In this document: positions 54,231 to 63,941 of the stretch, piece by piece
Position numbering within the stretch: the first letter of the stretch is position 1
Layout: every line of letters begins with the position of its first letter
DNA from: Silicimonas algicola
Lineage (GTDB): Bacteria; Pseudomonadota; Alphaproteobacteria; Rhodobacterales; Rhodobacteraceae
Reading direction: 5' to 3'
Length of the DNA: 64,000 bases
Assembly (NCBI RefSeq): GCF_003148765.1
Contig: NZ_QGGV01000001.1
Span: 1-64,000 of the forward strand
The notes under the pieces: model-generated
What the model was told of the DNA's origin: nothing
Seen by the model: the letters and a program-made list of their open reading frames with translations, nothing else
Databases searched by the model: none
Program-made: the position numbers and the translations under genes

Positions 54231-55664
54231 TTGGGAAAGGTTCTGTCGGTCGCCTCGGAGTGCGTCCCGCTGGTCAAGACCGGCGGTCTTGCCGATGTCG
54301 TCGGCGCCTTGCCCAAGGCCGTCGCGGCGGAAGGCTGGGACATGCGGGTCATGGTGCCGGCTTATCCCGGTGTCGAGACGAAGCTGAAGGGGCGGAAAGT
54401 CATCTGGACGTCCGGGGATCTGTTCGGCGGTCCGGCGCGCGTCCTGAAGGGAACCGTCGAGGGGTTGACCGTTCTGCTCCTTTCGGCGCCGCACCTCTAC
54501 GACCGGTCGGGGGGCATCTACTCCGACAAGGGCCGCGACCATCCCGATAACCCCGAGCGTTTCGCCGCCCTGTCCTGGGCTGCGGCCGAGATCGCAAAGG
54601 GCGGGGGATCCGACGGGTGGACCCCGGACATCCTTCATGCGCACGACTGGCAGACCGGCCTCGCGCCCGCCTACCTGCGCTACGGCGGCGCGACCGGGCC
54701 ACGGTCAGTCATCACCATCCACAACGTCGCGTTCCAGGGCGTTGCGCCCGCTGCAAAGCTGGCCGCCCTGCGCTTGCCGGCAGCCGAATTCACCCGGGAT
54801 GGGTTGGAATACTGGGGCAACCTCTCGACGCTCAAGGCCGGTCTCGTCACGGCGGATCGCATCACTACGGTGTCGCCGACCTATGCCGAGGAGCTCATGC
54901 GGCCAGAGTTCGGAATGGGTCTCGAGGGTGTCCTCCAGGCGAGGGCAGGCGACCTCGACGGTATCCTGAACGGCGTTGACGAGACGATCTGGTCGCCGGC
55001 GACGGACCCGGACATCGTGCCGTATTCCGAGCGCTCGATGAAGGGCAAGGCGACGAACAGATCGCGTCTCCTCACCGAATTCGGACTTGGCCCGGTCGAA
55101 GGCCCTCTGGCCATCGTGGTGAGCCGTCTGACCGAGCAGAAGGGCATCGACCTGATCGCGGGAGGCATCGACGCCTTTGCCGCTGCAGGCGGGGGCCTTG
55201 TCGTTCTGGGCTCAGGAGATCCCGCGCTCGAAGCCGCCGTCGTCTCGGCCGCGGCGCGGCGGCCCGAGCGGGTCGGCGTCAGGATCGGCTATGATGAAAG
55301 CCTGTCGCACCAGATGTTCGCTGGCGGCGACGCGGTCCTCGTTCCGTCGCGCTTCGAGCCCTGTGGCCTGACGCAGATGTACGGACTGCGCTACGGAACG
55401 CTCCCCCTCGTCGCGGCAACGGGTGGGCTGAACGACACGGTGATCGGCGCCACGCCCGCCACGCTGGCCGCAGGTGCGGCGACGGGCGTTTCCTTCCATC
55501 CGGTGGACGCCACCGGACTGGCCGGAGCGTTGCGTCATCTCCTACGCCTCTACGCCGACCGCAAGACATGGAACGCCATGATACGGCGCGCGATGCGAAG
55601 CGACGTGAGCTGGGTTGGACCTGCTCGCCAATACGCCGAGATATACAGGAGCCTCTCGACGTGA
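54231..55664 (+). CDS. glgA: Glycogen synthase
   Basis: Transfers glucose from ADP-glucose to the growing alpha-1,4 chain. 477 residues, GT5 family. The ADP-glucose binding motif KTGGLADVVGALPKAVAAEG is near the N-terminus; HAHDWQTGLAPAYLRYGGAT and LAIVVSRLTEQKGIDLIAGG follow, and the C-terminal FEPCGLTQMYGLRYGTLPLV is complete. Start is a TTG at 54231 behind GGAAGGAAGAGG. It overlaps glgX by four bases (GTGA), coupling synthase and debranching enzyme. Confidence 0.95.
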   Translation: MGKVLSVASECVPLVKTGGLADVVGALPKAVAAEGWDMRVMVPAYPGVETKLKGRKVIWTSGDLFGGPARVLKGTVEGLTVLLLSAPHLYDRSGGIYSDKGRDHPDNPERFAALSWAAAEIAKGGGSDGWTPDILHAHDWQTGLAPAYLRYGGATGPRSVITIHNVAFQGVAPAAKLAALRLPAAEFTRDGLEYWGNLSTLKAGLVTADRITTVSPTYAEELMRPEFGMGLEGVLQARAGDLDGILNGVDETIWSPATDPDIVPYSERSMKGKATNRSRLLTEFGLGPVEGPLAIVVSRLTEQKGIDLIAGGIDAFAAAGGGLVVLGSGDPALEAAVVSAAARRPERVGVRIGYDESLSHQMFAGGDAVLVPSRFEPCGLTQMYGLRYGTLPLVAATGGLNDTVIGATPATLAAGAATGVSFHPVDATGLAGALRHLLRLYADRKTWNAMIRRAMRSDVSWVGPARQYAEIYRSLST

Positions 55665-57772
55665 ATCCGACCCGTGCGAAAGGGGCGCCGACACGACTGG
55701 CGCATCGTTCGGTCGCGGGCGGGCAACCCTGGCCTCTGGGGGCGACCTTCGACGGCGCAGGCGTCAACTTCGCCGTCTTTTCCGCCCATGCCGCGCGCGT
55801 CGAGGTTTGCCTTTTCACCGATGACGGCCGGCGCGAGATCGCCCGGTTGGCGCTCCCCGAGCGGGACGGCGACATCTGGCACGGTCATGTCGAGGGGCTG
55901 ACGCCGGGTACTCGCTACGGGTTGCGCGTCCACGGCCCCTACGATCCCGAGAATGGGCAACGGTTCAACGCGAACAAGCTCCTGCTCGATCCTTACGCGC
56001 GCCAGATAGTCGGGCGGCTGAAGTGGTCGGATGCCCTGATGGGCTACCGCGTCGGCGGCGCGGCGGGGGATTTGTCGTTCGACACCCGCGACAGCGCCTT
56101 CGCCATGCCGAAGTGCGTGGTGGCCGACGCAAGCTTCGACTGGGGCGACGACCGCCCGCCTCGCCACGACCTTCGCGGCACGGTGATCTATGAGGCGAAC
56201 GTGCGTGGCCTGACCATGGCGCACCCCGGCATCGATCCGTCATTGCGCGGCACGTTCCTCGGAATGAGCTCCGAGCCGATGATCGATCACCTCACCCGCC
56301 TCGGCGTCACCGCGGTCCAGTTGCTTCCGATCCAGTCCTTTCTGAACGACCGCTTCCTCGAGGTGCGAGGCCTGCGGAACTATTGGGGCTACCAGACCAT
56401 CGGCTTCTTCGCGCCCGAACCGCGCTACATGAGCCACGAGGCCGTGTGGGAATTCCAGGCGATGGTACGCCGCTTCCACGCCGCCGGGATCGAGGTCATC
56501 CTCGACGTGGTCTACAACCACTCGGGCGAGGCGGACCAGCTTGGCCCAACGCTCAGTTTCCGTGGCATTGACAATCGAAGTTACTACAAGCTGATCGGCT
56601 CTGGGCGCGACTATGAGAACTTCACGGGCACCGGCAATACGCTGAACCTCGACCATCCGATGGTTCTTCGGATGGTGATGGATTCGCTGCGCTACTGGGT
56701 CGAGGTCATGCACGTCGACGGCTTCCGCTTCGACCTCGCCAGTGCGCTTGCTCGAGGACCGGAGGGCTTCGAGCCGGAGTCTGCCTTTCTCGACGCACTG
56801 AGGCAGGACCCCGTGCTGTCGAGGGTCAAACTGATCGCCGAGCCTTGGGACGTAGGGCCGGACGGCTATCGCCTGGGTCGATTCCCCTATCCCTTCCTGG
56901 AATGGAACGACAAGTTTCGCGACGAGGTGCGGCGCTTCTGGCGTGGCGATCCTTACGGCGCGGCCCATCTCGCGAAGCGCCTTCTGGGGTCGGCTGAACT
57001 GTTCGACCACGGTGGACGCGCGGCGGTCTCGTCAGTCAACTTCATAGCCTGCCACGACGGCTTCACGCTGTCCGATGTCGTCAGCTACAGCCACAAGCGC
57101 AACGAGGCCAACGGCGAGGACAACCGCGACGGTCACAACGAGAACCAGTCCGAGAACTTCGGCATCGAAGGTCCGACCGACGATGCGGACGTGATCGCAG
57201 CGCGCGACCTGAGACGGCGCAACTTGCTGGCGACGCTTTTCCTGTCGCAGGGCACACCCATGATCCTCGGCGGCGACGAGGTCGGCAACAGCCAGTCCGG
57301 CAACAACAACGCTTATGCCCAGGACAACGAGACGGGCTGGATCGACTGGAGCGGCGCCGACGACGGTTTCCTGAGGTTTGTGCGGCGCCTGATCGCCTTG
57401 CGGCGCGCCTATCCGGTGCTGTCTCAGCGGCGGTTCCTGCACGGTCAGCGGCGCGGCGAGGATCACCCGCCCGACCTGGAATGGCGCCGCGCCGATGGCG
57501 CAACTCCGACGGACGACGACTGGCAGAACGCGGACTGGCACTCGGTTGGGGTGATTATCCGCGAGTCGTCGGAAAAGGCCTTGCCGAAGCACGAAACGGA
57601 TGTTTTTGCCTTCTTCAACGCGGCGGGCGAGACTTCGGTCTGGTTGCCCAAGGGCAGGTGGTTCCGCGTGCTTGATACGGCGGATCCCGATGCAATGCCT
57701 CAGGCTTGCGAAGGTGAGGTCTACTTGGCGCGACACTCGGTGGCTCTGTTCGCGCGCGACGATGGACGATGA
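55661..57772 (+). CDS. glgX: Glycogen debranching enzyme
   Basis: GH13 isoamylase-type enzyme of 703 residues cutting alpha-1,6 branches. An N-terminal CBM48 region (GGQPWPLGATFDGAGVNFAV) precedes the catalytic barrel with VILDVVYNHSGEADQ, DGFRFDLASALA (nucleophile Asp), LIAEPWDVG (acid/base Glu) and FIACHDGFTLSDVV (transition-state Asp). I chose GTG 55661, which overlaps the synthase stop and follows AGGAG; the frame is open to 55568 inside glgA. Debranching without a local branching enzyme is odd and makes the glgB remnant notable. Confidence 0.93.
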   Translation: MNPTRAKGAPTRLAHRSVAGGQPWPLGATFDGAGVNFAVFSAHAARVEVCLFTDDGRREIARLALPERDGDIWHGHVEGLTPGTRYGLRVHGPYDPENGQRFNANKLLLDPYARQIVGRLKWSDALMGYRVGGAAGDLSFDTRDSAFAMPKCVVADASFDWGDDRPPRHDLRGTVIYEANVRGLTMAHPGIDPSLRGTFLGMSSEPMIDHLTRLGVTAVQLLPIQSFLNDRFLEVRGLRNYWGYQTIGFFAPEPRYMSHEAVWEFQAMVRRFHAAGIEVILDVVYNHSGEADQLGPTLSFRGIDNRSYYKLIGSGRDYENFTGTGNTLNLDHPMVLRMVMDSLRYWVEVMHVDGFRFDLASALARGPEGFEPESAFLDALRQDPVLSRVKLIAEPWDVGPDGYRLGRFPYPFLEWNDKFRDEVRRFWRGDPYGAAHLAKRLLGSAELFDHGGRAAVSSVNFIACHDGFTLSDVVSYSHKRNEANGEDNRDGHNENQSENFGIEGPTDDADVIAARDLRRRNLLATLFLSQGTPMILGGDEVGNSQSGNNNAYAQDNETGWIDWSGADDGFLRFVRRLIALRRAYPVLSQRRFLHGQRRGEDHPPDLEWRRADGATPTDDDWQNADWHSVGVIIRESSEKALPKHETDVFAFFNAAGETSVWLPKGRWFRVLDTADPDAMPQACEGEVYLARHSVALFARDDGR

Positions 57773-57797
57773 TCGAAATGTACGAAAGGACGACCGG

Positions 57798-59402
57798 ATG
57801 AGCGAAGACTGGTGGCGAGGGTCGGTGACCTATCAAGTGTATCCCCGGTCTTTCCAGGACGCGAACGGCGACGGTATCGGCGACTTGCCGGGTATCACGC
57901 AAAGGCTTCCCTACCTCGCTGACCTCGGGGTCGACGCGGTCTGGCTGTCACCCGTCTGCACGTCTCCTATGAAGGACATGGGCTACGACGTCTCGAATTA
58001 CCGCGATATCGACCCGGTGTTCGGCACGCTCGACGACTTCGACGGAATGGTCGAGCGCGCGCATGACTTGGGCCTCCGGATCATCATCGACCAGGTCATC
58101 TCGCATTCGTCGAACCTGCACCCGGCCTTCATCGAAAGCCGCGCAAACCCGGCCGGACCCAAGGGCGACTGGTATGTCTGGGCCGATCCCAAACCGGACG
58201 GATCGCCGCCGAACAACTGGCTGGCCGCCTTCGGCGGCAGTGCCTGGACCTGGAACGCGCACCGCCATCAATATTATCTTCACAACTTCCTGCCCGAGCA
58301 GCCCGACTTTAACTTCCACAATCCCGAGGTGCAGGACTTCCACCTCGACAACATGGCGTTCTGGCTGGACAGGGGAGTCGATGGCTTTCGCCTCGACACG
58401 GTGAACTATTACTTCCACGACGCGCTTCTGCGGGACGACGCGGCCGATTTCCGCAGGAAGGAGAAGCCCGAGAACAACCCTTACAACATGCAGTATCACC
58501 TGTTCTCGAAGAACCAGCCCGAGAACCTGGCGTTTCTGGAACGGATGCGTGCGCTGACCGACCGCTACGAGGCGCGCGTGCTGATCGGTGAGATGGGCGA
58601 AAGTCACCACGCGATCGAGATGATGGGCCAGTACACCACCGGCGCCCGTTTGCATCAGTCCTATTCGTTCGACATGCTGGGTCCCGATTTCTCCGCGGAG
58701 CACTTCCGTACGAGAATTGCGGGCTTTTTCGCGGGCGCGCCCCAAGGATGGCCCTGCTGGGCTTTCTCGAACCACGACGTGAACCGCCACGTCTCTCGCT
58801 GGATGCGGCACGCGGCCGACCGTGAATCCCTGGCTAAGCAGGCGGCGGCCCTTCTTCTATCGATGCAGGGATCAATCTGCATCTATCAGGGCGAAGAACT
58901 GGGTCAGACCGAGACCGAACTGAGCTTCGAGGAACTGACCGATCCCGCCGGAATCAACTTCTGGCCCGAAGAGAAGGGTCGCGACGGCTGCCGGACGCCG
59001 ATGGTGTGGGAGAAGGATGCAGCGAACGCCGGCTTCTCCAACGCCAACCGAACATGGCTTCCGGTCCGCGAGCCTCAACGTGCGGTCGCCGTCGATACGC
59101 ATGGCGGCGAAGACTCGGTGCTTGCGTTCTACAAGCGGATGTTGGCGTTCCGGAAGAACAGCGTCGACCTGATGAAGGGCGCAAGCGACTTCCTGGTGCT
59201 GCCCGAGCCGTGGCTGGGTTTCCGCCGCGGAGAGAACACGCTCTGCATCTTCAACCTCTCGGCAGAGGCAAGGTCGCTTCCTTGCGAAGGCGGCGAGTTG
59301 GTTCTGAGCCACAATGCGAACGTAGAGAAGGGGGCGCTTGCGCTCGGCCCGAACGGCTTCGCGATCATGAGCGGCAATCCGACGATCAGGCAGCCGGATT
59401 GA
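57798..59402 (+). CDS. GH13 alpha-glucosidase
   Basis: Intracellular alpha-glucosidase/oligo-1,6-glucosidase type, 534 residues. Opens with WWRGSVTYQVYPRSFQDANG and DGIGDLPGITQRLPYLADLG; catalytic regions are IIDQVISHSSNLHP, VDGFRLDTVNYYF (nucleophile Asp), VLIGEMGESHHA (acid/base Glu) and FSNHDVNRHVSR (Asp). Chosen ATG 57798 follows AAGGA; the frame is open to 57600. It would degrade maltodextrins released from glycogen, completing the cluster's catabolic arm. Confidence 0.93.
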   Translation: MSEDWWRGSVTYQVYPRSFQDANGDGIGDLPGITQRLPYLADLGVDAVWLSPVCTSPMKDMGYDVSNYRDIDPVFGTLDDFDGMVERAHDLGLRIIIDQVISHSSNLHPAFIESRANPAGPKGDWYVWADPKPDGSPPNNWLAAFGGSAWTWNAHRHQYYLHNFLPEQPDFNFHNPEVQDFHLDNMAFWLDRGVDGFRLDTVNYYFHDALLRDDAADFRRKEKPENNPYNMQYHLFSKNQPENLAFLERMRALTDRYEARVLIGEMGESHHAIEMMGQYTTGARLHQSYSFDMLGPDFSAEHFRTRIAGFFAGAPQGWPCWAFSNHDVNRHVSRWMRHAADRESLAKQAAALLLSMQGSICIYQGEELGQTETELSFEELTDPAGINFWPEEKGRDGCRTPMVWEKDAANAGFSNANRTWLPVREPQRAVAVDTHGGEDSVLAFYKRMLAFRKNSVDLMKGASDFLVLPEPWLGFRRGENTLCIFNLSAEARSLPCEGGELVLSHNANVEKGALALGPNGFAIMSGNPTIRQPD

Positions 59403-59471
59403 GTAGAGAGCCAGCCGATCAGCGTCGGCGAACCTGGGAACGATCCGCCGCGACAGGTAAAGAGGACCAAG

Positions 59472-60503
59472 ATGCGCACCTACTTCTCGGAACGGCACCG
59501 GATGCACTTCCCCCAGGCGGAACTGCACGGCGGCGAACTCGTCACGCCCTATGAACGGCCAAGCCGCGTGGAATATGTCCTCGCCAGATTGAAGGAGCGG
59601 GGGCTGACCGACATTGTCGATCCCGGTGAGGCGGACATGGGCCCGATCCGCGACATGAGCGATCCGGGATACCTCGCATTCCTGGAGAGCGCGTGGGACG
59701 AGTGGAAAGCGGCTGGTTTCGCGGGCGAAATTATCGCCACGTCGACACCTGTGCGCCGGATGCAGACCGGACGCCCGCCGCGCAACATCGACGGCAAGGT
59801 CGGCTATTACGCTCTTGCCTCCGAAACCGCGATCACCCGAACGACCTGGGAGGCGACGCTGTCCTCTGCCGCATCGGCGCAAGCCGCGACCGCGCATGTC
59901 ATCTCAGGCGCATGGGCCGCGTTCGCGCTCTGCCGTCCTCCGGGTCATCATGCGACGGCGGACATGTACGGTGGCTACTGCTTCATCAACAACGCCGCTC
60001 TCGCCGCCGAGCAATTCCGCGCCTCTGGCGCCGGGCGCGTGGCGATCCTCGACATCGACTTCCACCACGGCAACGGAACGCAGGACATCTTCTACGGACG
60101 CGGCGACGTCTTCTTCGCCTCGCTTCACGGAGCGCCGGAGGATGCGTTTCCCTACTTCCTGGGCTTCGCGGACGAGACCGGAGAGGGGGACGGTGAGGGC
60201 TCGACGGCGAACTACCCCATGTCCCCGGGCACAGGCTACGGCGAATGGTCCGGCGCACTCGACGACGCCATCTCGCGGATCCGTGCTTTCGGAGCAGAGG
60301 CTCTGGTCGTGTCGCTTGGGGTCGACGCCTTCAAGGACGATCCCATCAGTTTCTTCAAGCTCGACAGCCCGGACTTCATGGACGCAGGCCGGCGGATTGC
60401 CGGGCTGGGTCTGCCGACCGTCTTCTGCATGGAGGGTGGCTATGCCATCGAGGCCGTGGGCATCAATGCTGTAAATGTCCTCGAGGGTTTCGAAGGAGCC
60501 TGA
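59472..60503 (+). CDS. Acetylpolyamine amidohydrolase-like protein
   Basis: Zinc-dependent deacylase of the histone-deacetylase superfamily, 343 residues. Active-site landmarks: LCRPPGHHATADMYGGYCFI (His pair), VAILDIDFHHGNGTQDIFYG (zinc Asp and His) and VVSLGVDAFKDDPISFFKLD (second Asp zinc ligand), then MEGGYAIEAVGINAVNVLEG with the Tyr position. N-terminal MRTYFSERHRMHFPQAELHG matches bacterial acetylpolyamine amidohydrolases rather than AcuC. A polyamine transporter operon converges on it from the right, supporting a role in recycling acetylated polyamines. Confidence 0.88.
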   Translation: MRTYFSERHRMHFPQAELHGGELVTPYERPSRVEYVLARLKERGLTDIVDPGEADMGPIRDMSDPGYLAFLESAWDEWKAAGFAGEIIATSTPVRRMQTGRPPRNIDGKVGYYALASETAITRTTWEATLSSAASAQAATAHVISGAWAAFALCRPPGHHATADMYGGYCFINNAALAAEQFRASGAGRVAILDIDFHHGNGTQDIFYGRGDVFFASLHGAPEDAFPYFLGFADETGEGDGEGSTANYPMSPGTGYGEWSGALDDAISRIRAFGAEALVVSLGVDAFKDDPISFFKLDSPDFMDAGRRIAGLGLPTVFCMEGGYAIEAVGINAVNVLEGFEGA

Positions 60504-60513
60504 CGTCTTAACC

Positions 60514-61950
60514 TTACGGCGGCGGTCTGCGGTTCGGCCAATCGGTTGCCTGGTGCCAGTGGTCGGCAAGGGACAGGATGCGGCGGTCCGCGTTGCGCGG
60601 CCCGAACAGCGTGACGCCCGTGGGCAAGCCGTTCTCGCCGAAGCCGGCCGGGACCGACACGGCGGGCAGGCCGGTCAGGCTTACCGGGATCACGCATTCC
60701 ATCCACCGATGATAGCTGTCCATCGCCACGTCGCCGACGCTCTCTGGCCACCGCCAGTCCGCCGGGAAGGGCCAAACCTGTGCGGACGGAATGGCGAGCG
60801 CGTCGTACGACCCGAAAAGATCGGCGAAGGCGAGGTTGAGGCGCGAACGGATGCGGCTTGCCCCATCGACCTGAAGCGCGGACATCGCGTTGCCGCGCTG
60901 GATCTCCCATTGAAGCTCCGGCTTGATGAATTGACGCTTGCCGGCGTCGTTCCACAGATCGGCCTTCCCCGCAGCGATGGCCCAGGAGCGAAGCGTGGTC
61001 CAGCTTTCCCAGATTGCGTCTCGCGACACGGGCGGAGGAAGCGTCTCGACGGTCGCGCCCAGGGCCGACATCTCGGCGAGCGCCGCCTCGCAGATGTCGA
61101 GGACGCCATCCTCGTAGGGCACGCCGCCCCAGTCGGACAGCCAGCCGATCCTGGCACCTTTCAGCGCTTCGATGTCGAGCGCCGAGAGGTCCGGGACGGC
61201 GACCTCGTAGGGCATCTTCGGGTCCGGCCCGGCCAGCGCCGAGAGGAGAAGCGCCAGGTCCTTCGGACACCGGGCCATCGGACCGTCCGTTGCCAGGCGA
61301 TGGAGATAAAGATCGCCCTCGGCGTCGTCGGGGATCAGACCCCAGGTTGGACGGAAGCCATAGATGTTGCAGAAGGCGGCGGGGTTTCTCAGCGAACCCA
61401 TCATGTCCGATCCGTCCGCGACCGGGACCATCCGCATCGCCAGCGCTGCCGCCGCGCCGCCCGAAGAGCCGCCCGCCGTCCGCGCGGGATCATAGGGGTT
61501 TCGTGTCACGCCGAAGACGGGATTGAAGCTGTGCGACCCTGCGCCGAACTCGGGCACGTTTGTCTTGCCGATCAGGATGGCGCCTGCCCGGCGCAGTCGT
61601 CGGGCAAGCCGGTCGTCGGCTTCGGGAATATGGTCGGCGTAAAGCGGCGAGCCCCATGTCGTGCGAAGGCCCCTCGTCGCGACGAGGTCCTTCACCGCCA
61701 CGGGCAGCCCGTGGAGAGGTCCGCTTGCTGGCGCGAGGTCGGCCGCCTCCGCTTCCGCCAGAAGCTCGTCGCGCGGGCGAAGTGAGACGATGGCGTTGAT
61801 GGAAGGGTTCAGCGTCTCGATGCGGTCGAGGTAGGCGGTCATCACGTCGTGGGCCGACACCTCGCGAAGGCGGAGACGCGTCGAAAGGTCAAAAGCCGCA
61901 AGCGAGGTGAGATCGGGGGGCGTCGCCGCCCCCCGCCTGTGGTCCGTCAC
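60514..61950 (-). CDS. Amidase-signature-family amidase
   Basis: Ser-cisSer-Lys amidase of 478 residues. Catalytic Lys lies in LPVAVKDLVATRGLRTTWGS; the signature follows as ARTAGGSSGGAAAALAMRMV then PVADGSDMMGSLRNPAAFCN, with the paired Ser in GGSSGG. Family members hydrolyse small amides, and some sit next to GatA-like paralogues; here no gatB or gatC is adjacent. It is translationally coupled to the shortened binding protein (GTGA overlap), so it belongs to the polyamine transporter operon and may hydrolyse an imported amide or acylated amine. Confidence 0.9.
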   Translation of the reverse strand: MTDHRRGAATPPDLTSLAAFDLSTRLRLREVSAHDVMTAYLDRIETLNPSINAIVSLRPRDELLAEAEAADLAPASGPLHGLPVAVKDLVATRGLRTTWGSPLYADHIPEADDRLARRLRRAGAILIGKTNVPEFGAGSHSFNPVFGVTRNPYDPARTAGGSSGGAAAALAMRMVPVADGSDMMGSLRNPAAFCNIYGFRPTWGLIPDDAEGDLYLHRLATDGPMARCPKDLALLLSALAGPDPKMPYEVAVPDLSALDIEALKGARIGWLSDWGGVPYEDGVLDICEAALAEMSALGATVETLPPPVSRDAIWESWTTLRSWAIAAGKADLWNDAGKRQFIKPELQWEIQRGNAMSALQVDGASRIRSRLNLAFADLFGSYDALAIPSAQVWPFPADWRWPESVGDVAMDSYHRWMECVIPVSLTGLPAVSVPAGFGENGLPTGVTLFGPRNADRRILSLADHWHQATDWPNRRPPP

Positions 61951-62225
61951 TTCTGAAGCTCGGTCCAGATCGCGGTATCATAGCTGTGCGTCGGCACCAC
62001 GATGTCGAAGCCGTGCCCGCCCGCCTCGATCTTGGCCAGCGCGGTGGTGTTCGAGTCGTAGTCGGTGACGGTCACCTTGACGTCGAATTCCTCCTCGAAC
62101 TTCTTGATGAGGTCCGGGCTCGTGTAGTTGCCCCAGTTGTAGATGTTGAGTTCGCCCTCTGCGGCGGCGCCTCCGGCCAGCGCGAATAGCGCGGCGGCGG
62201 ATGTCAGGGTTCTGGTCATGGTCAC
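61947..62225 (-). CDS. Polyamine-binding protein, severely shortened
   Basis: A PotD/PotF-type binding protein should have about 340-360 residues; this frame has 92. The start is normal: signal peptide TLTSAAALFALAGGAAAE, mature GELNIYNWGNYTSPDLIKKF and TDYDSNTTALAKIEAGGHGF DIVVPTHSYD. Directly after this the sequence is TAIWTELQK and stop. The ending resembles the natural C-terminus of the family (xIWTEVK-type), so an in-frame internal deletion joining N- and C-terminal pieces is the best explanation. The ribosome binding site (AAAGGAG) is excellent. It probably cannot bind ligand as a two-lobed protein. Confidence 0.8.
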   Translation of the reverse strand: MTMTRTLTSAAALFALAGGAAAEGELNIYNWGNYTSPDLIKKFEEEFDVKVTVTDYDSNTTALAKIEAGGHGFDIVVPTHSYDTAIWTELQK

Positions 62226-62250
62226 TCCTTTGTTGGGATGGGTCGCGGGA

Positions 62251-63054
62251 TCAGTCCCGTCTTCTGGTCAGCAGGAAGAAGGCCGTCAGCAGCATCACCG
62301 TCAGGACGAGAAGCGCGGTCGAGATCGCGTTCACCTCGGGCGTGACGGCACGGCGCAGCTGGCCCAGCATGTAGGTCGGCAGCGTATCCTGTCCGGCGGA
62401 TTTGACAAACTCGGTGATGATCACGTCGTCGAGCGAGATGACGAAGGCCAGCATCGCGCCTGCCGCGACACCCGGCGCCATGAGGGGAAGCGTCACCCGG
62501 CGGAACGTCTGCCAGGGCGTGGCGTAGAGGTCGGCCGCTGCGATCTCGAGCGTGAGGTCCATGCCCTCGAGACGCGCTCGGATCGGCAGATATGCGAAGG
62601 GAATGCAGAAGGCGGAGTGGGCAAGGATGAGATAGCCCAGGCCCTGGTAGCCGGTCGCGACCTTGATGGTGGCGAAGAAGATCAGGAGTGCCACGGCCGT
62701 CACGATCTCCGGCACCATCAGGGGCTGGTTTATCATCACGTAGATGAAGGTCTGTCCCTTGAACCGCCCGCGCCGTGTCGTCCCGAGCGCGGCCATCGTG
62801 GCGAGCGTCGTTGAAATCAGCGCGGCCGAGACGGCAACGACCAGCGAGCGGATGGTAGCGTCCTGAACCTGAGTGTTTTCCCACGCGATCTCGTACCACC
62901 GAAACGAAAATCCGCCCCAGACGGCCACCGAGTTCGAAGCGTTGAAAGAGTAGACGACTATCGTGACGATCGGCGCATAGAGCACGACGAAGACGCCGAT
63001 CGCGATTGCCGAGAATCCCGGGAGTGCGGTGATGTCGAACCGGCGTCCTCTCAT
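62251..63054 (-). CDS. potC: Polyamine ABC importer, permease (PotC type)
   Basis: Inner-membrane permease of 267 residues with six predicted helices, starting MRGRRFDITALPGFSAIAIG. The EAA-type loop facing the ATPase is EIAAADLYATPWQTFRRVTL then PLMAPGVAAGAMLAFVISLD, followed by DDVIITEFVKSAGQDTLPTY, typical of PotC/YdcV proteins. It overlaps the PotB-type gene upstream by four bases. The binding-protein gene starts 25 bases after its stop. Confidence 0.9.
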   Translation of the reverse strand: MRGRRFDITALPGFSAIAIGVFVVLYAPIVTIVVYSFNASNSVAVWGGFSFRWYEIAWENTQVQDATIRSLVVAVSAALISTTLATMAALGTTRRGRFKGQTFIYVMINQPLMVPEIVTAVALLIFFATIKVATGYQGLGYLILAHSAFCIPFAYLPIRARLEGMDLTLEIAAADLYATPWQTFRRVTLPLMAPGVAAGAMLAFVISLDDVIITEFVKSAGQDTLPTYMLGQLRRAVTPEVNAISTALLVLTVMLLTAFFLLTRRRD

Positions 63055-63941
63055 TGCGGCCTCTCGGACGAGGTGACGCGGACGTAGGCCAGAAGCGCTG
63101 CCAGCACGATCAGGAGAAGCAGCATCGACAGCGCCGCCCCGAGGGGCCAGTTACGGCCCTGCCCGAACTGAAGCTCGATGAAGTTGCCGACCATCATGTT
63201 CTTGCCGCCGCCCAGGATGCGCGGCGTGACATAGGCGCCGAGCGAGGGGACGAAGACGAGGATCGACCCCGCCACGATGCCCGGACGCACGATCGGCAGG
63301 ACGATCCGGCGCAGCACCTTCCAGCGCGAGGCATAGAGGTCGTAGCCCGCCTCGACGAGCTTGAAGTCGAAGCGGTCGATGGCGGCGAAGAGCGGCAGGA
63401 CCATCAGAGGCAGATAGACATAGACCATGCCGATGAGCACCGCCGTGTCGGTATAGAGGATCTGGATCGGGGTCTCGATCAGGCCGAACTTGAGCAACGC
63501 GGTGTTCAGAAGACCCTGGTTCCGGATGATCTCGCTGATGGCGAAGGTACGGATCAGCAGATTGGTCCAGAACGGGATGGTGATGAGGAAGAGCCAGATC
63601 GCGCGGCTGGAAGGCGGACGCGTGGCAATGAACCAGGCCGTGGGAAAGCCCACGGCGAAGGTGATGAGGGTCGTCAGAAGCGACAGCTTCACCGACCGCC
63701 AGAAGATCGTCAGATGCGCATCGGCAAGGCTGACGGTCCCGTCGAAGATGTCCCGCTCGAGAAACACCCTGAACCAGGGCTCGGTCGTGAAGTTCCAGAC
63801 GACGCCCGAGTACTCCCCCGGTTCCAGGAAGGAGTAGACGACGACGATCAGCAGCGGCCCTGCCGCGCCTAGGGCCAGAAGAACGAGCGCCGGCAGGGAC
63901 AGAAGCCAGCCCGAGCGGGTCGAGGACGCCGCGCCCGTCAT
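63051..63941 (-). CDS. potB: Polyamine ABC importer, permease (PotB type)
   Basis: First permease of the transporter, 296 residues. The N-terminal helix (WLLSLPALVLLALGAAGPLL) is followed by a periplasmic loop. The EAA loop VEAGYDLYASRWKVLRRIVL PIVRPGIVAGS and the downstream FVPSLGAYVTPRILGGGKNM, then MVGNFIELQFGQGRNWPLGA, are hallmarks of PotB/YdcU. Its ATG overlaps the stop of the ATPase gene at the right edge (ATGA). Confidence 0.92.
   Translation of the reverse strand: MTGAASSTRSGWLLSLPALVLLALGAAGPLLIVVVYSFLEPGEYSGVVWNFTTEPWFRVFLERDIFDGTVSLADAHLTIFWRSVKLSLLTTLITFAVGFPTAWFIATRPPSSRAIWLFLITIPFWTNLLIRTFAISEIIRNQGLLNTALLKFGLIETPIQILYTDTAVLIGMVYVYLPLMVLPLFAAIDRFDFKLVEAGYDLYASRWKVLRRIVLPIVRPGIVAGSILVFVPSLGAYVTPRILGGGKNMMVGNFIELQFGQGRNWPLGAALSMLLLLIVLAALLAYVRVTSSERPQ

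Noticed and set aside
52821-54644. 607-codon frame opposite glgC/glgA
   Set aside because: Antisense shadow with biased composition; both sense genes are clear.
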